Notes under the pieces: model-generated
Databases searched by the model: none
What the model saw: only the letters and a program-made list of their open reading frames with translations
What the model was told of the DNA's origin: nothing
Shown here: piece after piece, positions 52,716 through 59,427 of the stretch
How the letters are laid out: every line of letters starts with the position of its first letter
How positions within the stretch are numbered: position 1 is the first letter of the stretch
Translations under genes and position numbers: made by a program
Assembly: GCF_000374445.1 (NCBI RefSeq)
Contig: NZ_KB894443.1
Coordinates: 1 to 59,427, forward strand
DNA: 59,427 bases
Direction: 5' to 3'
Origin: Actinokineospora enzanensis DSM 44649
GTDB lineage: Bacteria > Actinomycetota > Actinomycetes > Mycobacteriales > Pseudonocardiaceae

Positions 52716-55105
52716 TCCCCGGCCACGCGCACCCGGACGAACTGGTGCTGGACGAGCCCACCCGGCGGCTCTGCGCGGCGATCACCGCTGGCGGCCTCGC
52801 CCCCGTCCGGCTCGCCGTGATCGCGCCCGGCGGCTACGGCAAGACCGCCCTGCTCGACCTGCTGGCCACCACCCCGAACGCCCGCAGGTACCGCCCCGGA
52901 GCGCCCCGGCCCGCGGGCTCGCTGCTGCTGGTCGACGACGCGCACCTGCTCGACGACCGGAACCTGGCCGAGCTGGTCGGCTTCGCCGCCGACGAGGACA
53001 CCGGTCTGGTCATCGCCGCACGGCCGCGCCCCCGGCCCGCCGCGCTCACCGCGGTGCTGACCCGGCTGCGCGGCCAGATCGTGTTGCGTCCCTTCGACCT
53101 GGCCCGCGGCACGGCCTGCCTGCGTGCGCTGGGCGTGCCGGAGGAACAGGCCACGTTCGTGCAGGCGCAGACCGGCGGCGTCCCTGGCCTGGTGCACCGG
53201 CTCGCCCCGCACCTGGTGGCGGGCAGCGACACCGTGCCCGCCGCGGTGGTGGAGGAGTTCCGGCTGGATCTCGACCAGCTGACCCCCGACCAGACGCACG
53301 CCCTGCTCGCCGCCGAGGTCCGTGCCGACGCGGGCCTGCTCGCGGGCGCGCTCGACCGTCCCCCGACCGCCGCCGCCGCACTGCTGGACGAGGCCCGCGC
53401 GACGGGTTTCCTGCGCCTGGACGGCTCCCTGCTGCCCTTGGTCGCCACCGTGCTGCGCGCGCTCATCCCCACCGACCACCGGGCCGCCGTGCACGACGGC
53501 CTCGCCGAACTCCGGCTGGCCCGGACCGGCTCCACTCGGGAGTTCGCCACGGCCCTGCTCGCCGCCAGCGCGTCCACCCCGGCCGCGGGCGCGGTGTACG
53601 CGGCGGCTGCCGCCGAGGCCGAGCCGCGCCTGGCCGTGCGGCTGCACCAGGCCGCGGCCAACGCGGGCCACCCGGTCGACGAGATCGGCCGGGCCGAGGC
53701 GGAGGCGCTGACCGGCGACCTCGACAACGCCCTGCGCCGCGCGGACATGTTGGTGGCACTGGGCGAACAACGCGCCGCCCGGATCGCCGCGGCCGCCCTC
53801 GCCTACCGCGGCCAACCCGCGCGCAGCGCCGAGCTGTACCGCTGGGCGGGAGCAGGCCCATACGCCGCGATCGGGTTGGCGGGCGCGGGCAGGCTCGACG
53901 ACGCGCGCGAGGCAGTGCGGCAGGCGGACAGCACCGAGCCGCCGACGTTGTTCGCCACGGCCGTCTCGCTGGCCGCGCGCGGCATCCTGGACTCGATCGA
54001 CGGCGACCCGGCCGCACTGTCCACTGTGGTGCGTGCGGCCGCGGTGCTGGAACCGGTGGGCCGCAACGTGCTGCTCCCGGACAGCCCCGCCGCGCTCGGT
54101 GCGATCCTGGCCCTGCACAACGGTGCCGCGAGCATCGCCGAACCATTGCTCGCCCGCGCGCTCGGTGCGGGCACCGGTGGTGACCTGCTGCGCCCACGGC
54201 ACACCTTGCTCGGAGCATGGGGGGCGATGATGCGCGGGGATGCCCCGGCCCCGATCGAGTCGGCCGACCGCACGCCCCGCGACTGGCTGTTCGCCATCGG
54301 CCTGGCGGTCGGTACCGCGCGCAGGCATGGTGATCTCGCCGGGCTGCGCCGGATCTGGGACCAGGCCTACGAGGCCGTCGTGCGGCACGAGGTGGACCTG
54401 TTCACCCTGCTCCCGCTGGGCGAGTTCACCATCGCCGCGGCCCGGCTCGGTGATCGGCAACGGTTCGCCCCGCACCTGGCCCGCGCCTGGGAGCTACTGG
54501 ACGCGCTGGGCGCCCCGCCCGCGTGGACGACGCTGCCGCACTGGGCGTGCCTGCACGCCGAGATGATCGCCGAGCGGCCCGAGGTGGCCGCGGAACACGC
54601 GCGGGCACTGGCCGAGAACGCCGCCGCTGGCCCGTTCCACGCCACGATCGCCAACGCCGCCCGCTGCTGGCTGGACGTGTTCGCCGGGCAGGTGGACGAC
54701 GAGGTCGCCGCGCGCGTCGAATCGGCCGCGCGCGGACTGCACGCGGTCGGCATGTGCTGGGACGGCGCCCGGCTGGCCGGCCAGGCCGCGATCAGGACGA
54801 CCGACCGCAAGCGGATGCTGAGGCTGCTGGACTGCGCCCGCGCGCTGCAGGGCGGGACCGTGCGCGAGGAGCCGACCCCGGACCATTCCGGCATGGTGCG
54901 GCTGAGCGAGCGCGAGCTGCAGGTCGCCGAGCTGGTGCTGGTCGGGTTGACCTACAAGCAGGTGGGCGACCGGTTGTTCATCTCGGCCAAGACGGTGGAG
55001 CACCACATGGCCCGGATGCGCGCCCGGCTGGGCGCCAACAGCCGGGGCGAGCTGCTGGCGCAGCTGCGAGATCTGCTGCGCGAGCGACTGCCCGCCACCG
55101 GCTGA
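52712..55105 (+). CDS. LuxR/MalT-type ATP-binding regulator, IniR-like
   Basis: 797 residues from GTG 52712, overlapping the Hsp70-like stop. N-terminal NTPase with Walker A APGGYGKTALLDLL (about residue 40) and Walker B LLLVDDAHLL. The middle ~550 residues are helical TPR/MalT-like repeats. The C-terminal LuxR HTH reads LSERELQVAELVLVGLTYKQVGDRL, then SAKTVEHHMARMR. The MalT-like architecture and divergence from iniB match mycobacterial IniR, the activator of iniBAC, for which free trehalose has been proposed as inducer. So it probably activates the iniBAC-like operon here. Confidence 0.85.
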   Translation: MIPGHAHPDELVLDEPTRRLCAAITAGGLAPVRLAVIAPGGYGKTALLDLLATTPNARRYRPGAPRPAGSLLLVDDAHLLDDRNLAELVGFAADEDTGLVIAARPRPRPAALTAVLTRLRGQIVLRPFDLARGTACLRALGVPEEQATFVQAQTGGVPGLVHRLAPHLVAGSDTVPAAVVEEFRLDLDQLTPDQTHALLAAEVRADAGLLAGALDRPPTAAAALLDEARATGFLRLDGSLLPLVATVLRALIPTDHRAAVHDGLAELRLARTGSTREFATALLAASASTPAAGAVYAAAAAEAEPRLAVRLHQAAANAGHPVDEIGRAEAEALTGDLDNALRRADMLVALGEQRAARIAAAALAYRGQPARSAELYRWAGAGPYAAIGLAGAGRLDDAREAVRQADSTEPPTLFATAVSLAARGILDSIDGDPAALSTVVRAAAVLEPVGRNVLLPDSPAALGAILALHNGAASIAEPLLARALGAGTGGDLLRPRHTLLGAWGAMMRGDAPAPIESADRTPRDWLFAIGLAVGTARRHGDLAGLRRIWDQAYEAVVRHEVDLFTLLPLGEFTIAAARLGDRQRFAPHLARAWELLDALGAPPAWTTLPHWACLHAEMIAERPEVAAEHARALAENAAAGPFHATIANAARCWLDVFAGQVDDEVAARVESAARGLHAVGMCWDGARLAGQAAIRTTDRKRMLRLLDCARALQGGTVREEPTPDHSGMVRLSERELQVAELVLVGLTYKQVGDRLFISAKTVEHHMARMRARLGANSRGELLAQLRDLLRERLPATG

Positions 55106-55472
55106 ATCGACAAGACTGGATCGAGCAAGGCTTGCGTCGAGGAAAGACAGCTACGGCTGGACCGTGTCGGTCCCCTCGGTGCGGTCCACCGAGCCTTCCC
55201 CGGCGGTGCTCCCGTTCTGCTCGATCGTCCCCGGCGTCTCACCCGGGCGGAGATGCCCGAGGCGGGTCCGACGGGGGTTGGCGACGCTCTGTTCCTGCAC
55301 TGTGTCCTCCCGGGTGCCTGCACGGTTCGGCCAGACACCGAATGCCAGGTTGATGACCGGGTGAAACGTTGACGTCCGTCACGTCCCGCGCCGACCCGAG
55401 CCGGGCGCGGTCCACCCGCTTGTCCATTGTAGACGTCGTGCCTGGGTGCGCGGCCGTTACCCGTGACCGACG
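55106..55472. other. Intergenic stretch without supported gene
   Basis: About 370 bp between convergent genes (LuxR-type regulator and DUF1707 gene). I find no convincing reading frame, RNA or strong hairpin here. Confidence 0.5.
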
Positions 55473-55901
55473 TTACGAGGTCATGATGATGATCACGGCG
55501 AGCAGCGCCAGCGGGGCCAGCGCCCACCAGGTGGCGGTGATGGCGACCACCGCGACCGTGCTGACTGCGGCCACCCCGAGGAACATGCCCAGCCCGCGCC
55601 GGTTGCGGCGCGGGGCCGGGCGTTCCCACAGCGAGTCCTCGCCTGCCACGGGCACCGGCACGGTGGTGGGCACCACCGGCGGCCGGTGGTCGAAGCCGGG
55701 GTGCGGCTCGGGCAGGTCGTCGAACAGGGCGCGGAGGTCGGCGCGGGTGCGCGCGGCGGTGGCCTGCGCGCAGCGCTGCTCGTACTCGGAGATCTCCAGC
55801 CGCCCGCCCGCGAGGTGCTCGGCCAGCGCGGCGACCGCCCGTTCCCGGTCGGACGTGCCGACCCTGATGTTGGCCTCCCGACCGGACCCCATGCCGGTCA
55901 C
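55473..55901 (-). CDS. DUF1707 membrane protein
   Basis: 142 residues from GTG 55901; ATG 55892 is equally possible. The N-terminal ~55 residues (IRVGTSDRERAVAALAEHLAGGRLEISEYEQRCAQATAARTRADLRALFDDLP) are a textbook DUF1707 domain. A Pro-rich linker leads to a basic patch and a C-terminal hydrophobic hairpin (GMFLGVAAVSTVAVVAI and LAPLALLAVIII). DUF1707 occurs in many actinobacterial membrane proteins of unknown role. It is 12 bp from the YceI gene on the same strand. Confidence 0.88.
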   Translation of the reverse strand: MTGMGSGREANIRVGTSDRERAVAALAEHLAGGRLEISEYEQRCAQATAARTRADLRALFDDLPEPHPGFDHRPPVVPTTVPVPVAGEDSLWERPAPRRNRRGLGMFLGVAAVSTVAVVAITATWWALAPLALLAVIIIMTS

Positions 55902-55913
55902 TTTACGCTGTGA

Positions 55914-56468
55914 TCAGGCGGCCACGCGGCGTACACCCTCGATTTCCACCAGGACGCGCACCTGGTCGCCGACGATGAACGCGCCGCTGGCCAGGGTGTT
56001 GTCGTAGGGCACGCCGAACTCGGCGCGGCTGATCGTGGTGCTCGCCGAGAAGGCCACCTTGTCCGAGTCGTCGATGCCCTTGCCGAAGCCGAGCAGCTCC
56101 ACGTCCAGGGTGACGGCCTTGGTCACCCCGCGCAGCGTCAGGTCGGCATCGAGCAGGTAGTTCTCGCCGTTCTCGCGCAGCCCGGTGGACACCACGGTCG
56201 CGGTCGGGTGGTTCTCCACGTCCAGGAAGTCGGCGCTCAGCAGGTGCCGGTTGAACACCTCAAGGCCGGTGTCGAACGAGGCCACGTCGATCTCCGCGCG
56301 GAAGGTGGAGTCCAGCGGGTTCTCGGCGGTGACGATCTCGCCGGAGTACCGGGTGAAGTTCCGGCGGAACCGGGTCAGGCCCAGGTGGCGGACCACGAAC
56401 GACACGTCCGAGTGCAGGGGGTCGATGTCCCAGGTGCCGGTCAGGTACCCGGGGATGGTGCTGGTCAC
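55914..56468 (-). CDS. YceI-family protein
   Basis: 184 residues from GTG 56468, with GAGGAG 6 nt upstream; the frame continues upstream through the minisatellite, which is not coding. It reads GTWDIDPLHSDVSFVVRHLGLTRFRRNF, SADFLDVENHPTATVVS, LTLRGVTKAVTLDVE and SASTTISRAEFGV, the YceI lipocalin pattern. YceI proteins bind polyprenoid or fatty ligands in a beta-barrel; there is no signal peptide here, so it may be cytosolic. Probably in one unit with DUF1707. Confidence 0.93.
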   Translation of the reverse strand: MTSTIPGYLTGTWDIDPLHSDVSFVVRHLGLTRFRRNFTRYSGEIVTAENPLDSTFRAEIDVASFDTGLEVFNRHLLSADFLDVENHPTATVVSTGLRENGENYLLDADLTLRGVTKAVTLDVELLGFGKGIDDSDKVAFSASTTISRAEFGVPYDNTLASGAFIVGDQVRVLVEIEGVRRVAA

Positions 56469-56504
56469 GAACGCTCCTCGATAAGGGGGATCAGCTGGGC
56501 TGGT

Positions 56505-56604
56505 GGGAGGGATAGACGCTGGGTGGGTGGGTGGGAGGGATAGACACTGGGTGGGTGGGTGGGAGAGATAGACGCTGGGTGGGTGGGAGAGATAGCCACT
56601 GCGT
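56505..56604 (+). repeat. 28-bp minisatellite
   Basis: Two full 28-bp units starting GGGAGGGATAGAC and ending in GGGTGGGTGGGT (56505-56532, 56533-56560), then a 24-bp (56561-56584) and a 20-bp (56585-56604) shortened unit, the reductions being loss of GGGT steps. It lies between the YceI start and tRNA-Cys. Slippage on GGGT steps is the likely origin, and copy number should vary between strains. Confidence 0.85.
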
Positions 56605-56623
56605 GGGAGAGATGGGCGAGCTG

Positions 56624-56698
56624 TGGAGGCGGCGACGGGATTCGAACCCGTGTAAACGGCTTTGCAGGCCGGTACCTGAACCACTCGGTCACACCGCC
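56624..56698 (-). tRNA. tRNA-Cys (anticodon GCA)
   Basis: 75 nt including an encoded CCA. The acceptor stem GGCGGTG pairs with CGCCGCC (one G-U), the anticodon loop is CTGCAAA (GCA), the T arm is ACGGG-TTCGAAT-CCCGT, and the discriminator is U73, as expected for Cys. It is transcribed toward the minisatellite and divergent from the aminotransferase gene. Confidence 0.95.
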
Positions 56699-56784
56699 AT
56701 AGATCGACATGCGCACGGTCTCAGCGAACGCGCGCCGCCGTCAAGCCGTCCGCACTCCGGGAAAACCGGTTCTACCCTGGGTGG

Positions 56785-57996
56785 GTGACCTACCGTGTAG
56801 CGACTGTCCGGTCCGCTTTCCCCGCGCTCGCCGAGGGTGCCGCCCACTTCGACGGACCGGGTGGTTCCCAGGTCCCGGCCCCGGTCGCGGAGGCGGTGGC
56901 CCGTGTGATGGTGTCGGCGGTGTCCAACCGGGGGCAGGTGACCGCCGCCGAACGACGGGCCGATGTGATCGTCGCCCAGGCCCGCCAGGCCATCGCCGAC
57001 CTGCTGGGCGCCGATCAGGGCGGGGTCGTTTTCGGCCGCAGCATGACGCAGCTCACGTACGACCTGTCCCGGACGTTGGCCAAGCAGTGGCGGGCTGGCG
57101 ACGAGATCGTGGTGACCCGGCTCGACCACGATGCCAATATCCGGCCGTGGGTGCAGGCCGCGGCGGCCGTCGGGGTTACCGTCCGGTGGGCGGATTTCGA
57201 CCGAAATACCGGTGAACTGCCGGTATCCGCCATTGCCGGGTTGCTCGGTCCGCGGACCCGCCTGGTCGCTTTCACGGCGGCCTCGAACCTGCTGGGCACC
57301 CGGCCGGATGTGGCGGAGATCTCGGCGGCGGTTCACGCGGTCGGCGCATTGACATACGTGGACGGGGTTCACCTGACGCCGCACGCGTTCGTAGATGTGC
57401 GGGCAATGGGCGCGGACTTCTACGCGTGCTCGCCCTACAAGTTCCTCGGACCGCATCTGGGCGCCGTTGTCGCCGCGCCGGAGTTGTTGGCGGGGCTGCG
57501 GCCGGACAAGTTGTTGCCGTCGTCGGACGCGGTGCCGGAGCGGTTCGAGCTGGGGACGCTGCCGTACGAGTCGCTGGCGGGCGTGACGGCGGCGGTGGAT
57601 TTCCTGGCCGGGCTGGTCGACGGCGCGGGAACGCGGCGGGATCGACTGGAGCGGTCGCTGGGGGAGCTGGCGGAATACGAGGGTGGGCTGGCCAAACGGT
57701 TGTTCGCCGGGTTGAGCGCGATTTCCGGGGTCGTCATCCACGGTTCACCGGTTTCCCGAACGCCGACCGCTCTGTTCACTGTGGACGGTGTGCCGCCGAG
57801 GTCGGTCTACGAACAGCTCGCCTTGGCCGGGGTGAACGCGCCTGCCGGACACTTCTACGCCGTGGAATGCGCGCGGTGGATGGGATTGGGCGACGCAGGC
57901 GCGGTCCGCGCGGGAATCGCGCCCTACACCGACGAGGCCGACGTCGACCGACTGCTCACCGCGGTGGCCGCGCTCGCGGCCGGGAACAGGACCTGA
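56785..57996 (+). CDS. Cysteine desulfurase-like PLP-dependent aminotransferase (class V)
   Basis: 403 residues from GTG 56785. It starts VRSAFPALAEGAAHFDGPGGSQVP and has the PLP features of the SufS/class V group: RLDHDANIRPW, TYVDGVHLTPHAFVDVRAMGADFYACSPYKFLGPHLG with Lys219 as the Schiff-base lysine, and ALFTVDGVPP. The catalytic Cys loop of true SufS/IscS is not obvious, so it may be a cysteine desulfurase-like protein of a different activity. Its position beside tRNA-Cys is probably chance. Confidence 0.88.
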   Translation: MTYRVATVRSAFPALAEGAAHFDGPGGSQVPAPVAEAVARVMVSAVSNRGQVTAAERRADVIVAQARQAIADLLGADQGGVVFGRSMTQLTYDLSRTLAKQWRAGDEIVVTRLDHDANIRPWVQAAAAVGVTVRWADFDRNTGELPVSAIAGLLGPRTRLVAFTAASNLLGTRPDVAEISAAVHAVGALTYVDGVHLTPHAFVDVRAMGADFYACSPYKFLGPHLGAVVAAPELLAGLRPDKLLPSSDAVPERFELGTLPYESLAGVTAAVDFLAGLVDGAGTRRDRLERSLGELAEYEGGLAKRLFAGLSAISGVVIHGSPVSRTPTALFTVDGVPPRSVYEQLALAGVNAPAGHFYAVECARWMGLGDAGAVRAGIAPYTDEADVDRLLTAVAALAAGNRT

Positions 57997-58176
57997 ACCC
58001 GGAAATGGAGAACCGGCCCCGCCGGTGCACGACTCCGGTGCATCGAGCCGCCTGTCCATTCGGCTCGATACCCTGGCACCCCGGTCGTCGCGCACCGGCA
58101 AGGCCTGCGATTCCCCGTATTCCTCCGACTTCCCTGCACGAAGGCCATCGGAACAAGGGGAAGTCTCGACTTAAAT

Positions 58177-58217
58177 CGAGGTCCCGCCCAGGACACACCA
58201 ACCCGGGCGGGACCTCG
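58177..58217 (+). terminator. Hairpin terminator
   Basis: Perfect 13-bp stem CGAGGTCCCGCCC / GGGCGGGACCTCG with a 15-nt loop, 180 bp after the aminotransferase stop and just before the MITE-like element. Confidence 0.75.
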
Positions 58218-58233
58218 CCCACCACCTCCGCGC

Positions 58234-58400
58234 CTAGTGGTGCGACCCAGAACGTCGACCATGTCTCGACCCGCCCACGACGTGCCTGGCGGCACCGCCG
58301 AAACGACCAAGTACATCCAGTACGAGGCCGTTCCGGCGGCACCGCCGGCCACGCCGTGGACCCGCCGATACACGGCCGACGTTCTGGGTCGCACCACTAG
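58234..58400. mobile_element. MITE-like element with perfect inverted repeats and CTAG flanks
   Basis: TGGTGCGACCCAGAACGTCG at 58238-58257 is repeated perfectly inverted at 58377-58396. CTAG flanks both sides (58234-58237, 58397-58400), giving a 159-bp element with a 4-bp target duplication. It has no transposase. An ATG at 58261 opens a short frame that runs into the neighbouring IS and has no Shine-Dalgarno. The termini differ from those of the adjacent IS5-type element, so another transposase must have moved it. Confidence 0.65.
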
Positions 58401-59420
58401 GCCGTGTTTCAGATGTGGCGGAGCCAGATGTTGATGCTGGCGATGGTGATGGTGGCGGTGTAGCGCAGGGCGAGTTTGTCGTAGCGGGTAGCTACTGCGC
58501 GGTGTTGTTTGAGCAGGTTGATGCCGCATTCCACGGCGTGGCGCTGCTTGTAGATCTCGGTGTCGAACGCGGGTGGCCGTCCGCCGTGGGAGCCTTTGTT
58601 CTTGCGGTGGGCGGCTTGGTCACGGGGTTGTGCGATGGTGGCCTTGATCCCGCGTCGACGCAGGTAGGCCCGGTTGGCCCGCGAGGAGTAGGCCTTGTCC
58701 GCCAGCACACGGTCCGGGCGGGTCCTGGCTCGACCGGCACCGGCCCTGGGCACCCGGATCGCCTCGATCACCGCCGTGAACCGGGGGCTGTCACCACGCT
58801 GCCCGGCAGTGACCAGCAGTGACAACGGTTTGCGGCCCTGCTCACAGGCCAGATGCAGCTTCGTGGTCCACCCGCCCCGCGAACGCCCCAGGGCGTGGTC
58901 ACGAGGCTCGACCCCACCGGCGATCGTGTCGGGTGGTTCGACCTGGAGATCCCCCTTTTCCTCGCCCCGGCGGCATGATGATGCGCCCGCGAGATCGTGG
59001 AGTCCACACTGACATCCCACACCACCTGCCCGCCGGCATCGGCGCGGACCTGCAACGCGGTCAGGATCCGTCGCCACACCCCGGCCCGCTGCCATCGACG
59101 GAACAACCCGTACACGGTCTGCCACGGCCCATACACCGGCGGGACATCCCGCCACGGCGCACCCACTCGAACCCGCCACCGGATCCCATCGATCAACCGA
59201 CGCTTGCTCCACTTCGGTGGACGGCCAGGCTTACGACCCACAGGCAACAACGGGCGCAACACGGCCCACTGCGCGTCGGTCAGATCACCCCGGCCCGTCG
59301 CCGCTACGCTGGCCACGAGGTCTCCGGTCGGACAGGTTTTCTTGGTCGTTAACCCGTCTACCGGAGACCTCGCCCCGTCTCAGACACCGACACACCCAAG
59401 ATCCACATTTGAAACACGGC
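58401..59420. mobile_element. Complete IS5-family insertion sequence
   Basis: 1020 bp bounded by 18-bp terminal inverted repeats GCCGTGTTTCARATGTGG (one mismatch; 58401-58418 and 59403-59420) and flanked by CTAG on both sides (58397-58400, 59421-59424), the target duplication of IS5-type elements. It encodes a two-frame transposase on the minus strand. It has entered the right-hand CTAG of the MITE-like element. Intact ends and target duplication suggest recent insertion. Confidence 0.9.
58409..59316 (-). CDS. IS5-family transposase, two frames joined by -1 frameshift
   Basis: Frame A starts at GTG 59316 ([20 protein letters not shown], then [24 protein letters not shown] and DVSVDST with the first catalytic Asp). 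Frame B, one nucleotide back, carries [25 protein letters not shown], the second Asp in [10 protein letters not shown] and the catalytic Glu in [23 protein letters not shown], ending at 58409. The switch falls at an A4G5 run (58951-58959 on the plus strand as C5T4), a slippery site typical of these elements. The full product is ~300 residues. Confidence 0.88.
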
Positions 59421-59427
59421 CTAGCCG

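Noticed and set aside
56505..56604. CRISPR-like array
   Set aside because: The repeats are contiguous with no spacers and change length by GGGT steps; no cas genes are present.
55914..56684. Longer YceI protein starting in the minisatellite
   Set aside because: The extra N-terminus would be Pro/Ser/Thr repeat text from the minisatellite and part of the tRNA; GTG 56468 has a good Shine-Dalgarno and the family start.
56624..56698. tRNA-Cys as attachment site of an integrated island
   Set aside because: I found no direct copy of the tRNA 3' end elsewhere in the window and no integrase gene.
56785..57996. Functional link between tRNA-Cys and the cysteine-desulfurase-like gene
   Set aside because: They are divergent neighbours with no shared regulation visible; adjacency alone is not evidence.
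58261..58434. Small protein gene inside the MITE-like element
   Set aside because: It has no Shine-Dalgarno and reads across the IS boundary, so its present end was made by the insertion.

Overview
The window is chromosomal DNA of a high-GC actinomycete. GC looks to be around 70%, GTG and TTG starts are common, and most Shine-Dalgarno sites are clear. The gene families point the same way: DUF5753 XRE regulators with DUF397 partners, a DUF574-type methyltransferase, DUF3558 and DUF1707 proteins, a wax-ester-synthase/DGAT-like acyltransferase, treXYZ, an iniBAC-like dynamin locus and a LAxTG surface protein. A Pseudonocardiaceae-like host (order Pseudonocardiales) fits best; I cannot name a genus.

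0-13.6 kb: the end of an acyl-CoA dehydrogenase gene, a helical protein/DUF3558 lipoprotein pair, a TetR/MFS efflux pair with a palindromic operator, a methyltransferase, a membrane protein plus OmpA-like lipoprotein unit, an XRE-DUF397-DUF397 module preceded by two TGCAATTGCA sites, a Ser/Thr kinase with an NTF2-like sensor domain, the acyltransferase and several small proteins. 13.6-15.35 kb is a long non-coding stretch. It carries a cluster of same-strand DnaA boxes inside ~100-bp imperfect repeats, with no dnaA or dnaN nearby.

15.35-28.2 kb: a membrane protein, an SMP-30-like propeller protein behind tandem DasR/GntR-like operators, a helicase-PLD-DUF5710 fusion, a degenerate XRE/ImmA-type protein, a HIT hydrolase, TetR, a LAxTG surface protein, an MBL-fold hydrolase whose N-terminus is out of frame, a GNAT and a repeat-like protein. 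28.3-32.2 kb: an ABC exporter divergent from a NarL-type two-component system. 32.2-40.1 kb: small membrane/SRPBCC/phosphatase genes, then the tight treX-treY-treZ operon for trehalose synthesis from glycogen.

40.2-45.7 kb: a second Ser/Thr kinase, then the most unusual unit. It is a 106-aa Asp/Gly/Ala repeat peptide, 1 nt before a JmjC (cupin-4) oxygenase gene and then an Apd1/sucrase-ferredoxin-like [2Fe-2S] protein, which looks like an undescribed peptide-modification system. 45.9-55.1 kb: an iniB-iniA-iniC-like operon, divergent from an Hsp70-like protein overlapping a MalT/LuxR-type regulator that resembles mycobacterial IniR. Mycobacterial iniBAC has been linked to trehalose, so the nearby treXYZ operon may matter. 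55.4-59.4 kb: DUF1707, YceI, a 28-bp minisatellite, tRNA-Cys, a cysteine-desulfurase-like enzyme, a MITE-like element and a complete IS5-type insertion sequence that share one CTAG target.
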